Positions 33,068-42,337 of a DNA stretch of 64,000 nt are shown here, piece after piece (position 1 is the first letter of the stretch; each line of letters starts with the position of its first letter). Under the pieces are notes generated by a model. The model was not told where the DNA came from. It was given only the letters and a program-made list of their open reading frames with translations, and did not search any database. The stretch covers positions 1-64,000 of the forward strand of contig CAYTIB010000086.1 in assembly GCA_964437725.1 (NCBI GenBank), read 5' to 3'. This stretch comes from CAYTIB01 sp964437725. Its GTDB lineage: Bacteria > UBA8248 > JACPRG01 > G963555815. Position numbers and translations under genes: made by a program.

Positions 33068-33622
33068 ATGAGTATTAAGTCTGATTGTTGGATCAGGCGA
33101 ATGGCCGAGGAACACAGTATGATCGAACCGTTTGAGAAGGGCCAAGTTCGAAATGGCGCTATTTCATATGGCCTATCGTCTTATGGTTACGACATTCGGG
33201 TTTCGGATGAGTTCAAAATATTTACTAATATTGACAACTCTATCGTCGACCCAAAAGCGTTTGACGAGCGGGCTTTCGTAGACAGGAAAGGGGATTTTTG
33301 TATTGTTCCACCTAACTCGTTTGCCCTGGCCCGTACAGTGGAATACTTCCGGATACCCCGTAATGTCCTTACTATTTGTGTTGGAAAATCTACCTATGCC
33401 CGTTGTGGAATCATTGTCAACGTGACGCCGTTTGAACCCGAGTGGGAGGGCTATGTTACGTTAGAGATTTCAAATACTACTCCGCTGGCCGCCAAAATCT
33501 ATGCAAACGAGGGGATCGCCCAGGTCCTGTTTTTTGAGAGTGACGAAGTTTGCGAAGTTTCGTATGCCGACAGGAAGGGTAAGTACCAAGCACAGGTTGG
33601 TGTTACACCCCCCAAAATGTAG
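33068..33622 (+). CDS. dcd: dCTP deaminase
   Basis: Deaminates dCTP to dUTP for thymidylate synthesis. The 184-aa product matches the family: SYGLSSYGYDIRVSDEF, GDFCIVPPNSFALARTVEY, GKSTYARCGIIVNVTPFEPEW with the trimer-forming and catalytic residues, and GIAQVLFFES. ACGGAG lies upstream of the ATG. It is a monocistronic-looking gene behind an AT-rich leader with likely NrdR sites. Confidence 0.95.
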   Translation: MSIKSDCWIRRMAEEHSMIEPFEKGQVRNGAISYGLSSYGYDIRVSDEFKIFTNIDNSIVDPKAFDERAFVDRKGDFCIVPPNSFALARTVEYFRIPRNVLTICVGKSTYARCGIIVNVTPFEPEWEGYVTLEISNTTPLAAKIYANEGIAQVLFFESDEVCEVSYADRKGKYQAQVGVTPPKM

Positions 33623-33714
33623 TAGTGACTTTCTCGTTCGTTCGTCGAAAAATAGCGGGATGTTATGGAAACTAAGGACGAAAAGGTCTCCAGAGCCAAT
33701 TCTCCTACGTAGTT

Positions 33715-34032
33715 TCAATGGGTTTTTTTGTGACCATCGTTCCCCTTTTTCTGTTTATAGGGGAGTGCACCATGGTCCATTTCCTCGCCATCATAGGTGT
33801 CTAGATCGTATTGAATTTTCAAATCATTGATTTCTCTTTGGATCTCATAAAGTTTTTTTTCCAAACGGTTGATTTTAATAATAATAATTTTTTGCGTTTC
33901 TAAAAACCGGAGTTTTTTCTCCAACCCTTTCGTTTCACCTGCTCCAAGTGAAAAATTTAATAAAAAAACGACAGAAAAAATAGTTAGGCAAGAAATAAGA
34001 ATTCTACTTTCCCTAGAAATTCGCAACGCCAT
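33715..34032 (-). CDS. Small membrane-anchored coiled-coil protein
   Basis: A 105-aa protein: an N-terminal hydrophobic segment (ILISCLTIFSVVFLLNFSLG), a heptad-like coiled coil (KGLEKKLRFLETQKIIIIK, INRLEKKLYEIQREINDLK) and a His/Lys-rich hydrophilic tail. GGAG stands 7 bp before the ATG. It could be exported or a signal-anchored protein. I know no family. Confidence 0.5.
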   Translation of the reverse strand: MALRISRESRILISCLTIFSVVFLLNFSLGAGETKGLEKKLRFLETQKIIIIKINRLEKKLYEIQREINDLKIQYDLDTYDGEEMDHGALPYKQKKGNDGHKKTH

Positions 34033-34138
34033 AATTTTTCTCCGTTTTCCCCTATTCCTTTTGTGATTTTATGGCCAGAAGTTTGGTTCTAGTTGTGTGT
34101 TTGAACAGATTTTGTGGAGTTGCAGAGTTGTCCGAAAG

Positions 34139-34522
34139 TCAGGAGTTCAGTTGATCCAATGCTTCATTGATTGCGTCTTCGGCAAGGTCGCCTGCATGGG
34201 TTTTGTGCTTGGGAAGGCCGCCAAGACCATCGGCGATGGCCTGCGAGGTAATTTTTCGTGCCTGCTCGAGGGTTTTCCCCTTTACCATATTTGTCAATAG
34301 AGAGCTAGCCGCTAAAGCTGCAGCGCAGCCGTAGGCTTTGAATCTCACGTCATGAATATGGCCCTCTTTGACCTTCAAAAAAAGCTTCAGTTCATCTCCA
34401 CACACTGGGTTACTAACTTCCACGAAAACGTCGGGATTGTCCATCTCCCCGATGTTTTGTGGATTGGTCAGATGGTTCAAGAACTCTGGACTTCGGAGGT
34501 TTTCGTTGTTTCTGTTAGGCAT
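34139..34522 (-). CDS. IscU/NifU-type iron-sulfur scaffold protein lacking the third cysteine
   Basis: Scaffold on which iron-sulfur clusters are built using sulfur from the desulfurase. About 127 aa from the ATG at 34522. It keeps PVCGDELKLFL (first Cys 41 with the Asp two residues on) and KAYGCAAALAASS (second Cys 66). In the last motif the usual KxHCSxLAEDAI reads KTHAGDLAEDAI, so the third ligand cysteine (E. coli Cys106) is Ala while the His is kept (codons CAT GCA, 34187-34192 on minus). The cysteine desulfurase gene is directly upstream. It may be a variant scaffold or carrier. Confidence 0.88.
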   Translation of the reverse strand: MPNRNNENLRSPEFLNHLTNPQNIGEMDNPDVFVEVSNPVCGDELKLFLKVKEGHIHDVRFKAYGCAAALAASSLLTNMVKGKTLEQARKITSQAIADGLGGLPKHKTHAGDLAEDAINEALDQLNS

Positions 34523-34591
34523 TGCCAATAGCCATTGTTAGTCCCTTGAATAGGTGGTAGCAGAACTAGTGCTAGCCTCTTGACGGATTTA

Positions 34592-35779
34592 TCAACGCTG
34601 ACCTCGGATTCTTGGCTTTTTTGTATCCCATCTCCCGGAAATGGCACGAAGATGAGCAACGATATTAGGTAAGACTTCCACAACATGGTCGACATCTTCC
34701 TGAGTGTTGGCGTACCCAAGACTGAAGCGCAGGGAGCCTTCGCTTAGTTCCTTAGGAATGCCCATTGCCAGCAAAACGTGCGAAGGATCTGTGTTGCCAC
34801 TAGCACAGGCGGAACCTGTGGAAACCGCAACTCCGGCGAGATCTAAGTTAATCAGAAGCGGCTCCCCACCTATGGCACGGAAGCTTATGTTAAGAGTGCC
34901 CGGGAGTCTTTGACTAGAGTTGCCGTTGACTTGCACTTCAGGGATTCGTTCTTGTAATCCCTCTTGGAGACGATCTCGAAGGGAGCTCACCCTCAACGAT
35001 TCTTGTTCCATCTCGTTCAAAGCCAATTCACATGCTTTGCCAAGGGCAACGATGCCGGCAACATTCTCTGTACCCGATCGGCGATTACGCTCTTGGTGCC
35101 CTCCATGGATTAGCGCATCCATGGCTGTCCCCTCTCGGACATAGATCGCACCTATTCCCTTTGGGGCATTTAGCTTATGTCCTGAAAGGGAGAGAAGGTC
35201 GATATTGCTCACGTCGACATTCAGGGGAATCTTTCCGGTTGTTTGAACAGCATCGGTGTGAAAAATGATTCCCCTTGCTTTTGCGATGTTGCCGATATCA
35301 GTGATGGGTTGAATGGCGCCGGTCTCGTTATTGCCATGCATGACACTCACCAGAACTGTATCGCCTCGAATAGCTTTACCGATAGCCAATGGATCGACCA
35401 CGCCTGATTGGTCAACGGGGATGTATGTAACTTCCACGCCTTTTGTTTCTAGGTACTTACAAGTTTCTAAAACGGCCGGATGTTCGATGGTTGTCGTTAT
35501 CACATGCTGACTTTCACCTTCTTTTGCCGCTACGATGCCTTGGATTGCGATGTTATCGGATTCTGTCCCGCAACCCGTGAAAACGATTTCTTTTGGCTTG
35601 GCTCCCAGAAGCGATGCCACTTTCTCCCGGGCTTTCTCCACAGAGACCCGAGTGTCCTGTCCTTTCTCGTGAACACTCGAAGGATTAGCGAAGCGACCCT
35701 GATAATACGGCAATAGTGCGTCCAAAACTTCTGGCCGGACGGGGGTCGTCGCATTGTGGTCCATATATATGGGACGCAA
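34592..35779 (-). CDS. iscS: Cysteine desulfurase (IscS/NifS family)
   Basis: PLP enzyme that takes sulfur from cysteine and passes it to the scaffold. Length 395 aa. The PLP lysine is Lys202 in SLSGHKLNAPKG and the catalytic loop cysteine is Cys325 in STGSACASGNTDPSHVL. NNETGAIQPI and HTDAVQTTGKIP are class V aminotransferase marks. The TTG at 35779 is chosen because AAAGGAGG sits 8 bp upstream; the ATG at 35764 would lose five residues and has no such site. The scaffold gene follows. Confidence 0.95.
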   Translation of the reverse strand: MRPIYMDHNATTPVRPEVLDALLPYYQGRFANPSSVHEKGQDTRVSVEKAREKVASLLGAKPKEIVFTGCGTESDNIAIQGIVAAKEGESQHVITTTIEHPAVLETCKYLETKGVEVTYIPVDQSGVVDPLAIGKAIRGDTVLVSVMHGNNETGAIQPITDIGNIAKARGIIFHTDAVQTTGKIPLNVDVSNIDLLSLSGHKLNAPKGIGAIYVREGTAMDALIHGGHQERNRRSGTENVAGIVALGKACELALNEMEQESLRVSSLRDRLQEGLQERIPEVQVNGNSSQRLPGTLNISFRAIGGEPLLINLDLAGVAVSTGSACASGNTDPSHVLLAMGIPKELSEGSLRFSLGYANTQEDVDHVVEVLPNIVAHLRAISGRWDTKKPRIRGQR

Positions 35780-35910
35780 GACAGGGGCCTCCTTTCCACT
35801 TCCCTTAGCTCAACTCCATTATCTTCTGTGGCCCAGGAGACCGTCAACCTGGGCGATTGGTTTTGTTGTTGAAAGTCTGGTGGCCGTAGGTCCTTTAATC
35901 AAAATGGTTT

Positions 35911-36957
35911 TCAACTAGAATCCAGATAAGAGTTTTGTCCCCTATAGGAAGCCCTTCCATTCGGGGCAAAACGAACTGGAAGAACGAAAAAGATTCCACC
36001 ACATAAGCGAAGAATGGTGGTAAGAATAAATTCTGTTAGCGCAATTGTTAGCATTATTTCTGCTGGAATACCCAGGGGTTGGGAAAGAGAGACATAGATT
36101 AAGTCCCGAACTCCAAGACCAGTGATACTAATAGGCAAACCAGCTGCCATTATGGCAAGTGGGATCAGTGCCAGGAAAAGGCCAAATTCTGCGTCTGCGC
36201 CAAGTCCACGCGCCAAAACAAAGACAGCTAGAACATTGAGCAAATGGCTAACTGCTGAAGTACCTAATACCCATGGAAGATTCCGGGGATGTTGTCGTAT
36301 CATAAGGCCAAGGTTTTCTTGTAATCCGCGAAGGACTTTCTTGATCCGATTTAGCCTTAGGAGGGGAAGCCGGGTTAGGCCATCGGTCACCCGCTGGTTG
36401 CATAAGAGGACTAACATGACGAAAAGCAGAAAGCAAAAAATGCTAATATCGATCAAGAGTCCTGAGGTTTCAGGTCTGAGCAATCCCCCCCCAAAAATGG
36501 CCCATGCCAGAAACACATTGATGATTTGCCCTATTACCCCCGCGACACGATCGACTGCAATGGTAGCAAAGGCTGTGCCCACCGGATGAGCCAAGCTCGA
36601 TATTGCCCAAATTCTCCAAGCATCCGCACCAAGTGTCCCCGGAATCAGCAAGTGAAAGATGCCGGATGCCCATTGGATCTGAATGGTTTTCCAGAAAGCA
36701 AGATGGGGCTCTTGTGATCGGAGGAGAAACCAAAGCCTTGCCCCTCGAAGCAGGATGGTGGCAAGCAGAAGTAAAATGAAGGCAAACACCAGGGGTTCCC
36801 AATCGAGACGCGACACTGTTTTCTGGAATTTGTCCAAACCCACCCAGCGAAGGACCAGAACAAGAACGGCCAGGCTCGCTCCAGCCCGAATCCACAAAGT
36901 CCATTTCCTCCTGCGCGGGGAATTGGTGGGGGCGAATTGACCTTGTTGTTGATTCAC
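35911..36957 (-). CDS. LPG-synthase-type (UPF0104/AglD-like) membrane protein
   Basis: A 348-aa integral membrane protein with about eight hydrophobic segments of the lysylphosphatidylglycerol synthase TM/flippase-like family. Family-like features include QIQWASGIFHLLIPGTLGAD near the middle of the N-terminal half and GLPISITGLGVRDLIYVSLS near the C-terminus. The start is GTG at 36957 with AGGGGA 5 bp upstream. Such proteins are often found with envelope polysaccharide genes, as here, and may move lipid-linked molecules; the substrate is unknown. Confidence 0.82.
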   Translation of the reverse strand: MNQQQGQFAPTNSPRRRKWTLWIRAGASLAVLVLVLRWVGLDKFQKTVSRLDWEPLVFAFILLLLATILLRGARLWFLLRSQEPHLAFWKTIQIQWASGIFHLLIPGTLGADAWRIWAISSLAHPVGTAFATIAVDRVAGVIGQIINVFLAWAIFGGGLLRPETSGLLIDISIFCFLLFVMLVLLCNQRVTDGLTRLPLLRLNRIKKVLRGLQENLGLMIRQHPRNLPWVLGTSAVSHLLNVLAVFVLARGLGADAEFGLFLALIPLAIMAAGLPISITGLGVRDLIYVSLSQPLGIPAEIMLTIALTEFILTTILRLCGGIFFVLPVRFAPNGRASYRGQNSYLDSS

Positions 36958-37119
36958 AAATTTCCCCTAACTTTTATAGCTTGAATTAAGTGACAGCAAT
37001 TACCGTACTATATTGCCCTAAGGTTGGGGTTGCCCTCTATCAAAATCTTTGGTAAACCCATGGCCGGGACCAGGGTCGAATTCGGCTCCTCACAACTGGG
37101 AGCATTTGGTTATCCCTTC

Positions 37120-38394
37120 ATGAAAAGTCACAAAAGCAATACACATATTTTATTCCGGGTTTGTAAATGGGCGACATTTTCTGTGGGGGTTTTCTTTTTA
37201 GCCTTCTCTGATAACCCGGACGTTTTCGCTGAGCAAAAAATTGTTATTGGTGCAAGCCGTTTTGCCGTAAAGTCACTTCAAGGTGGACGGAGCAAGGTAG
37301 TACCCGACCGTGGACTCGTATGGATTTTCACGCGAGATATAGCAAATGGGGACCTTTGGCGCAGAAAAGAGATTGTTGACAAAGACAGCGAAGTTATTCA
37401 CCGTGCAAGTTTTTTAGATTGGGCTGGTTCTGGGCGCAAAGGGTTACTAACAGCGGGCGCTAATCGGGCCCTACTAAAACTCTACCATCCTGACGGCCCT
37501 CCAGAAATCCTTTGGAATCCCTTGTTCACGAAAAAAAGATCACGCCTACGAGATTTTCGTATTGCGGATACCAACGGGGATGGGCGGCAGGAGATTATCG
37601 TTGGCACCCACCCAAAAGGGGTGGTTGCAGTCATTAGACGAGATAAAACAGGTTGGAAAGTCGAGGAGTTGAGCCGAGAGGAGAGGACTTGGATCCATGA
37701 AATCGCGGTTGGTCATGTCACGACTGCCTCAGGGCCACCGGATTTTTTTGCGACTTTCTCCCAGCCCAATGTGTCTCCAGGGCAGCCCCAAATTGGCCGT
37801 ATTGTTGCTTGGCGATGGGACAAAAAAAATTCAAAATACCACTCTAAACCTGTTGAGATTTTTAAAAGAGCCCACGCAAAGGAGATTGCCGTGGGGGATG
37901 TCGATGGCGATGGGCAGATGGAACTGATCGCCTCAATCGAGGGAGTAGTCGCGAAGCGTCGTGAAGGCGAGTCAAAGCGGTTGGAGTTAGCCGAACCGTC
38001 CCGAGTGGTTGTATACCGGTGGAAGTCTGGTCGATGGATGCGGAAAGAGATAGCCACTGTTCCTGATCTCAGCTTAAGGTCGTTGGCTGTTGGGGATGCA
38101 GATAATGATGGCCGACCGGATATTGTTCTCGGACCTCGACGCGCAGGAATTCGGATCCTCCGACTGAAAAATGGTGAGTGGAGGCAATCTATTGTGGACC
38201 GTCGACCCGCCGGTTTAAACCTCCCCCTAGTGATAGGAGATCTCAAAGGAAATGGGCAAAATGAAATTTTGGCAGCATCTGATTTCACGGGCGAAATCCT
38301 CCGCTACTCTTGGAAGGGGAAAGGGTGGAAACGCTCAGTCTTTGCGACGATCCCTAAAGAGCACTGGACATGGTCCATGAATTTGGAACGCTAA
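37120..38394 (+). CDS. Secreted FG-GAP/VCBS-like beta-propeller protein
   Basis: A 424-aa exported protein; the ATG at 37120 is preferred because it begins a signal peptide (basic start, then WATFSVGVFFLAFSDNPDV, FAEQ). At least four repeats carry a calcium-binding-like Asp motif: DTNGDGRQEI, DVDGDGQMEL, DADNDGRPDI and DLKGNGQNEI. Such propellers bind ligands outside the cytosol. The stop overlaps the next start as TAATG, so it is coupled to the PuuD-like gene. No specific partner is known. Confidence 0.8.
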   Translation: MKSHKSNTHILFRVCKWATFSVGVFFLAFSDNPDVFAEQKIVIGASRFAVKSLQGGRSKVVPDRGLVWIFTRDIANGDLWRRKEIVDKDSEVIHRASFLDWAGSGRKGLLTAGANRALLKLYHPDGPPEILWNPLFTKKRSRLRDFRIADTNGDGRQEIIVGTHPKGVVAVIRRDKTGWKVEELSREERTWIHEIAVGHVTTASGPPDFFATFSQPNVSPGQPQIGRIVAWRWDKKNSKYHSKPVEIFKRAHAKEIAVGDVDGDGQMELIASIEGVVAKRREGESKRLELAEPSRVVVYRWKSGRWMRKEIATVPDLSLRSLAVGDADNDGRPDIVLGPRRAGIRILRLKNGEWRQSIVDRRPAGLNLPLVIGDLKGNGQNEILAASDFTGEILRYSWKGKGWKRSVFATIPKEHWTWSMNLER

Positions 38395-39140
38395 TGCCTA
38401 CTAAGCCACGCATCGGAATTACCTGCGAGAGAGAGCATGGCCCCACCCCCCAGAATGGTGGCTGTCCCTTCGCGTTGGTTCGAGAAGACTACGCCTCCGC
38501 AGTGGCAGATTTAGGTGGTGTGCCACTTCTTGTGCCAGCTCTACCCGGAAGACGTCCCGACTCAGAGCTTCTCAAATCGATAGATGGCCTTATGATTACG
38601 GGCAGTGGATTTGACCTTGACCCTAACTGGTTTGGTGAGCGGCCTCACCCCAGACTGGGCCCTCTTAACAACACTCGATTTACCTACGAAGGCGAGCTGT
38701 TTAGAAGTGCGCTGAATCAATCGGTCCCGGTTTTAGGGATTTGCGGTGGATGTCAAATCATGAACGTTGTTGGGGGTGGGACGCTCTTTCAGGACATTTG
38801 CTCCCAAGTTCCCAAGTCTCTAAAGCACAAATCGCCTCGTTTTGTGCGCCATGGAATTAGAATTACACAAGGATCGCGCCTAGCAAAAATCTTCCACGGT
38901 CTTACGGGACGGGTTAACACAATTCATCATCAGGCGATTCGGGATACGGCCCCGGGTTTTTCCGCAACCGCCCGGGCCCGTGACGGGATTGTAGAGGCGA
39001 TCGAGAAGGAGGGCCATTGTTTTGTTGTGGGTGTACAGTGGCATCCGGAAATCATGTACAGACAAGATTCAGATGCTACCTCACTCCTTTTGGCTTTTAT
39101 CCAGGCTGCAAGGCTCACTTCATCCAAAAAACAAAAGTAA
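38394..39140 (+). CDS. Class I glutamine amidotransferase (PuuD-like gamma-glutamyl hydrolase)
   Basis: Hydrolyses gamma-glutamyl amides; PuuD cleaves gamma-glutamyl-GABA in putrescine breakdown. The start is the ATG at 38394 overlapping the previous stop. The nucleophile motif VLGICGGCQIMN has Cys117, and the His/Glu pair is GVQWHPEI. The N-terminal RIGITCERE and PTKP start fit the family. No putrescine pathway genes are nearby, so a related gamma-glutamyl substrate is equally likely. Confidence 0.86.
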   Translation: MPTKPRIGITCEREHGPTPQNGGCPFALVREDYASAVADLGGVPLLVPALPGRRPDSELLKSIDGLMITGSGFDLDPNWFGERPHPRLGPLNNTRFTYEGELFRSALNQSVPVLGICGGCQIMNVVGGGTLFQDICSQVPKSLKHKSPRFVRHGIRITQGSRLAKIFHGLTGRVNTIHHQAIRDTAPGFSATARARDGIVEAIEKEGHCFVVGVQWHPEIMYRQDSDATSLLLAFIQAARLTSSKKQK

Positions 39141-39157
39141 TGGTTACACGAAAACGT

Positions 39158-39892
39158 TTATCTTTTACGGGCCAAAGTGATCAGCGAAGCACCAATTGGG
39201 AGGCTAGAAATTCGGAGCCAATACATTTCCAAAGCGGAAAGGCCAATTAGTATTCGATTGATAAAAGAGGGAACTCTATGGAAATCGTCTTTTAATGGCT
39301 CGTCAGTTGACTTTGGCCACCGTAACGAAGGACGAAGAGGCCGTAGAATCGCCATGATCGGATAAAGGTAAGAGAACGTATAGCTTATCCGTTCCATGTG
39401 GAAACCGGCAGCCGAAATCTTCGCTTGCAGTTCGGATTTTCGGTAGCGTCTTTGGTGGTGACAAAGCTCATCGTGGGAACCCCAAAGGTGTGGATGAGCG
39501 GGAACTGTAGCAATAAGCCGTCCCCCGGGCTTAAGAACTCTCCCCCACTCTGAGAGTGCTTGGCAATCATCTGGCAAGTGTTCTAGTACCTCTGAAGCGA
39601 TTAATGTGTCAAACACGCCGTCCTGGAATGGGAGGTCAACCACAGAGGCAAGTGCAAGACCCGAACTAGAAACTCGCTCCCGGCTGCGAGCCACCGCGAC
39701 ATCCGAGAAGTCAATTCCGAATAGAGAATCAGTCTGACATGCAATCTGTTGAAAAAGGGCCCCGGTGCCACAACCAAGGTCTAGCAACTTTTCACACTGT
39801 CCAGCAAGGTCCCGAACCAGGCGGTTTTTCCCTACATACCACCAATAGGTATCCTCAATCTCAGAAAATTTCTGTTCAAGTATTGGGTCCAA
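39158..39892 (-). CDS. SAM-dependent methyltransferase
   Basis: A 244-aa class I methyltransferase. Motif I KLLDLGCGTGALFQQIA, then VVDLPFQDGVFDTLIASEVL (motif II region) and EWGRVLKPGGRLIATVPAH (motif III). The C-terminal third has two long hydrophobic stretches that may contact membrane or lipid-linked substrates. Start TTG at 39892. It is the only minus-strand gene in the polysaccharide locus; its substrate may be a sugar or lipid intermediate. Confidence 0.85.
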   Translation of the reverse strand: MDPILEQKFSEIEDTYWWYVGKNRLVRDLAGQCEKLLDLGCGTGALFQQIACQTDSLFGIDFSDVAVARSRERVSSSGLALASVVDLPFQDGVFDTLIASEVLEHLPDDCQALSEWGRVLKPGGRLIATVPAHPHLWGSHDELCHHQRRYRKSELQAKISAAGFHMERISYTFSYLYPIMAILRPLRPSLRWPKSTDEPLKDDFHRVPSFINRILIGLSALEMYWLRISSLPIGASLITLARKR

Positions 39893-40297
39893 ATCTCAGA
39901 GGTGTCTTCGTATTTAAGGGGAAGAAATCAAGTCCAACGCTCAGGCCGCCTGAGCCACGATCTAGAATAATTGTCGTATGGTTTGAGCCGATTAGCAAGA
40001 TCTGTTGTTGGGGAAAAAGTTGAATTATGGCCTGATATTTTGGAGTGGGTAATGCGGGACACTCCGAATGGTGGAACGACATGGGCTGAGGGCATGCGCT
40101 CTATCTTGGAATTAGTGAACATTCGTGCGCATGTGGGTTGTAGAGTAGCTTTCGTTTTATGGGCCGGGGAGTTGCAGGCATTTTTCTTGCGAGAACCTGT
40201 GTTTGCAGATCCAATACCTTGTTCTCAAATTGCAAGTGGAGTACTTTAAACCTGCCGGGATTTGGGCTTTGCAGGATGATAGAAAGGTGTATTTCAA
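39893..40297. other. Non-coding region between methyltransferase and asnB
   Basis: A 405-bp divergent gap. Frames up to 92 codons exist on both strands but overlap one another and lack ribosome sites or recognisable protein features, so I call none. It should contain the asnB promoter and the methyltransferase promoter. An AAAGG ribosome site lies about 10 bp before asnB. Confidence 0.4.
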
Positions 40298-42247
40298 ATG
40301 TGTGGGATCTGTGGAAAAGCAGTATTTGGAAGCGGAGGGCGTGAGCGTGTAACGGAACAACTTCTCCGCGCGATGTCCCACCAGATGGTTCACCGAGGAC
40401 CTGATAGTGATGGGGCGTTGCTTCGGCATTACCCAAATTTATCAGTTGGTTTAGGTCATAGAAGGCTCAGCATAATAGATTTGAGTGATGCCGGGTCCCA
40501 ACCTATGCCGAACGAGGACCATACGATTTGGGTGATTTTGAATGGCGAGATTTATAACTTTGCAGAACAACGTTCAATTCTAGAGTCCAAGGGTCACAAA
40601 TTCCGTTCCCACACGGACACCGAGGTTATTCTTCATCTTTACGAGGAGCATGGCGAGTCATTTGTTGATTATCTGCGCGGAATGTTCGCCATCGCTATCT
40701 GGGACGAGCCGAACCAGCGCCTCGTTCTAGTGCGTGATCGTCTTGGGCAAAAACCGATCTTCTATTCAGAGTCGGGGGGGGTGCTATGGTTTGCCTCTGA
40801 GCTCAACAGTTTACTTAAAGACCCGAGTTTAGATCGAGAACTAAACTTCGAGTCCCTAGTTGATTTCCTCACGGTTTCATACATTCCTGCGCCTTCAACG
40901 ATTTTTGCCAAGGTTCAAAAACTTCCCCCTGCCCACCGGCTAGTTTGGCAAAAAGGCAAAAGCCGGATTGAACGGTATTGGGTTCCCCGGGTAGAGGAAA
41001 AATGGGTAGCGTCTGAAGAGGAATATGCTGAAGGAATCCGAGCGCAGGCTGAAGAATGTACCAAGCTTCGCCTCGTTAGCGATGTTCCTTTAGGCGCATT
41101 GCTGAGTGGGGGAATCGATTCCAGTGTAGTTGTTGCGATAATGGCGGGCCTTATGGATGCTCCGGTGAAGACGTTTTCCATCGGTTTTGATGTTGAAATC
41201 TTTAACGAGTTGGAATTCGCAAGGACAATCGCTGAAAAATATGGGACAGACCACGAAGAATTTATTGTCCGACCCAACGCTGTTGAGCTTTTACCAAAGT
41301 TGGTTTGGCATTTCGGCGAGCCCTTTGGTGACTCTTCAGCCCTACCAACTTTTTATCTATCGGAGATGACCCGACGGCATGTGACGGTTGCCCTGAACGG
41401 GGATGCAGGTGATGAGACTTTCGGGGGGTACGAGCGTTATGTGGCAATGGGACTAGCTTCTCAGCTTGATAAAATTCCATTTGGTATGCGCAGAGTTATC
41501 CGAGCATCACTTCGGCATTTGCTTGGTAACCCTCTTCACGAAAAGGGTATGCGCCGGAGGCTACGCCGCTTTTCTGATACTTTACTTCTCTCCCCAGAAA
41601 ATCGTTATTTTCGTTGGGTATCTGTGCTTCAAGATGAGATGCGACATCGGTTGCTTTCTGAGGGCCTGATGGGTTTGTCTGGTGGGGAAAGGGACCATCC
41701 TCTTCAGGCAACTTATTCCAGCATACGTGACCACTGGTGTTTGGAAGATCCGGTGGAGCACGTCATGGCCCTGGACTTGGAAAGCTATCTGCCCTATGAC
41801 TTATTGGTCAAAGCGGATGCTATGACTATGGCCCACAGTTTAGAGGCTCGCTCTCCCTTCCTGGATCACAAATTTGTCGAAATGGCCGCTTCGATTCCAG
41901 TGCATATGAAAATTAGACGGGGCAGAACCAAATATATCCTACGACAAGCGTATGCTGGGGAAGTGCCGGAGAACGTTCTTGGGCGGGGAAAAATGGGATT
42001 TGGTGTCCCGTTGGCACGGTGGTTTCGGGGAGAACTTCGTGAGTACACACACGAAGTTTTGCTAGACCCTGCCTCTCTTCGTCGTGGATACTTTCAGGAG
42101 GATGCTTTAACCGATATGTTGGGTGAACACGCGGAGAAGCGGGAAGACCATGGTTTCCTAATTTGGAATCTATTGGTTCTAGAACTTTGGCACCGAACAG
42201 TTCTGGAGGGTCAGGGGGCACCCGATTTAACACCCGTTGTTGCCTAG
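40298..42247 (+). CDS. asnB: Asparagine synthase (glutamine-hydrolysing)
   Basis: Amidotransferase that makes amides from Asp-like substrates using glutamine. It begins MCGICGKAVF with the class II nucleophile Cys2. The glutaminase half has HRGPDSDGALL and LNGEIYNF. The synthase half has the PP-loop LLSGGIDSSVV near residue 269. At 649 aa it is the long AsnB type often found in polysaccharide loci, where it may amidate uronic or other sugar acids. It heads the forward-strand biosynthetic cluster. Confidence 0.93.
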   Translation: MCGICGKAVFGSGGRERVTEQLLRAMSHQMVHRGPDSDGALLRHYPNLSVGLGHRRLSIIDLSDAGSQPMPNEDHTIWVILNGEIYNFAEQRSILESKGHKFRSHTDTEVILHLYEEHGESFVDYLRGMFAIAIWDEPNQRLVLVRDRLGQKPIFYSESGGVLWFASELNSLLKDPSLDRELNFESLVDFLTVSYIPAPSTIFAKVQKLPPAHRLVWQKGKSRIERYWVPRVEEKWVASEEEYAEGIRAQAEECTKLRLVSDVPLGALLSGGIDSSVVVAIMAGLMDAPVKTFSIGFDVEIFNELEFARTIAEKYGTDHEEFIVRPNAVELLPKLVWHFGEPFGDSSALPTFYLSEMTRRHVTVALNGDAGDETFGGYERYVAMGLASQLDKIPFGMRRVIRASLRHLLGNPLHEKGMRRRLRRFSDTLLLSPENRYFRWVSVLQDEMRHRLLSEGLMGLSGGERDHPLQATYSSIRDHWCLEDPVEHVMALDLESYLPYDLLVKADAMTMAHSLEARSPFLDHKFVEMAASIPVHMKIRRGRTKYILRQAYAGEVPENVLGRGKMGFGVPLARWFRGELREYTHEVLLDPASLRRGYFQEDALTDMLGEHAEKREDHGFLIWNLLVLELWHRTVLEGQGAPDLTPVVA

Positions 42248-42337
42248 TGGCCATAAAAAGAGGGTTCCTCCGCATACATTAAACTCTATGCCTATTAGTG
42301 CTATGGTTAGCACTCTGGATTCTACTTTGAGGAAATT

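Noticed and set aside
39971..40249. 92-codon plus-strand frame before asnB
   Set aside because: Overlaps other short frames on both strands and shows no start signal or domain.
41496..42275. Minus-strand frames opposite asnB
   Set aside because: Shadows of the asnB reading frame without start signals.
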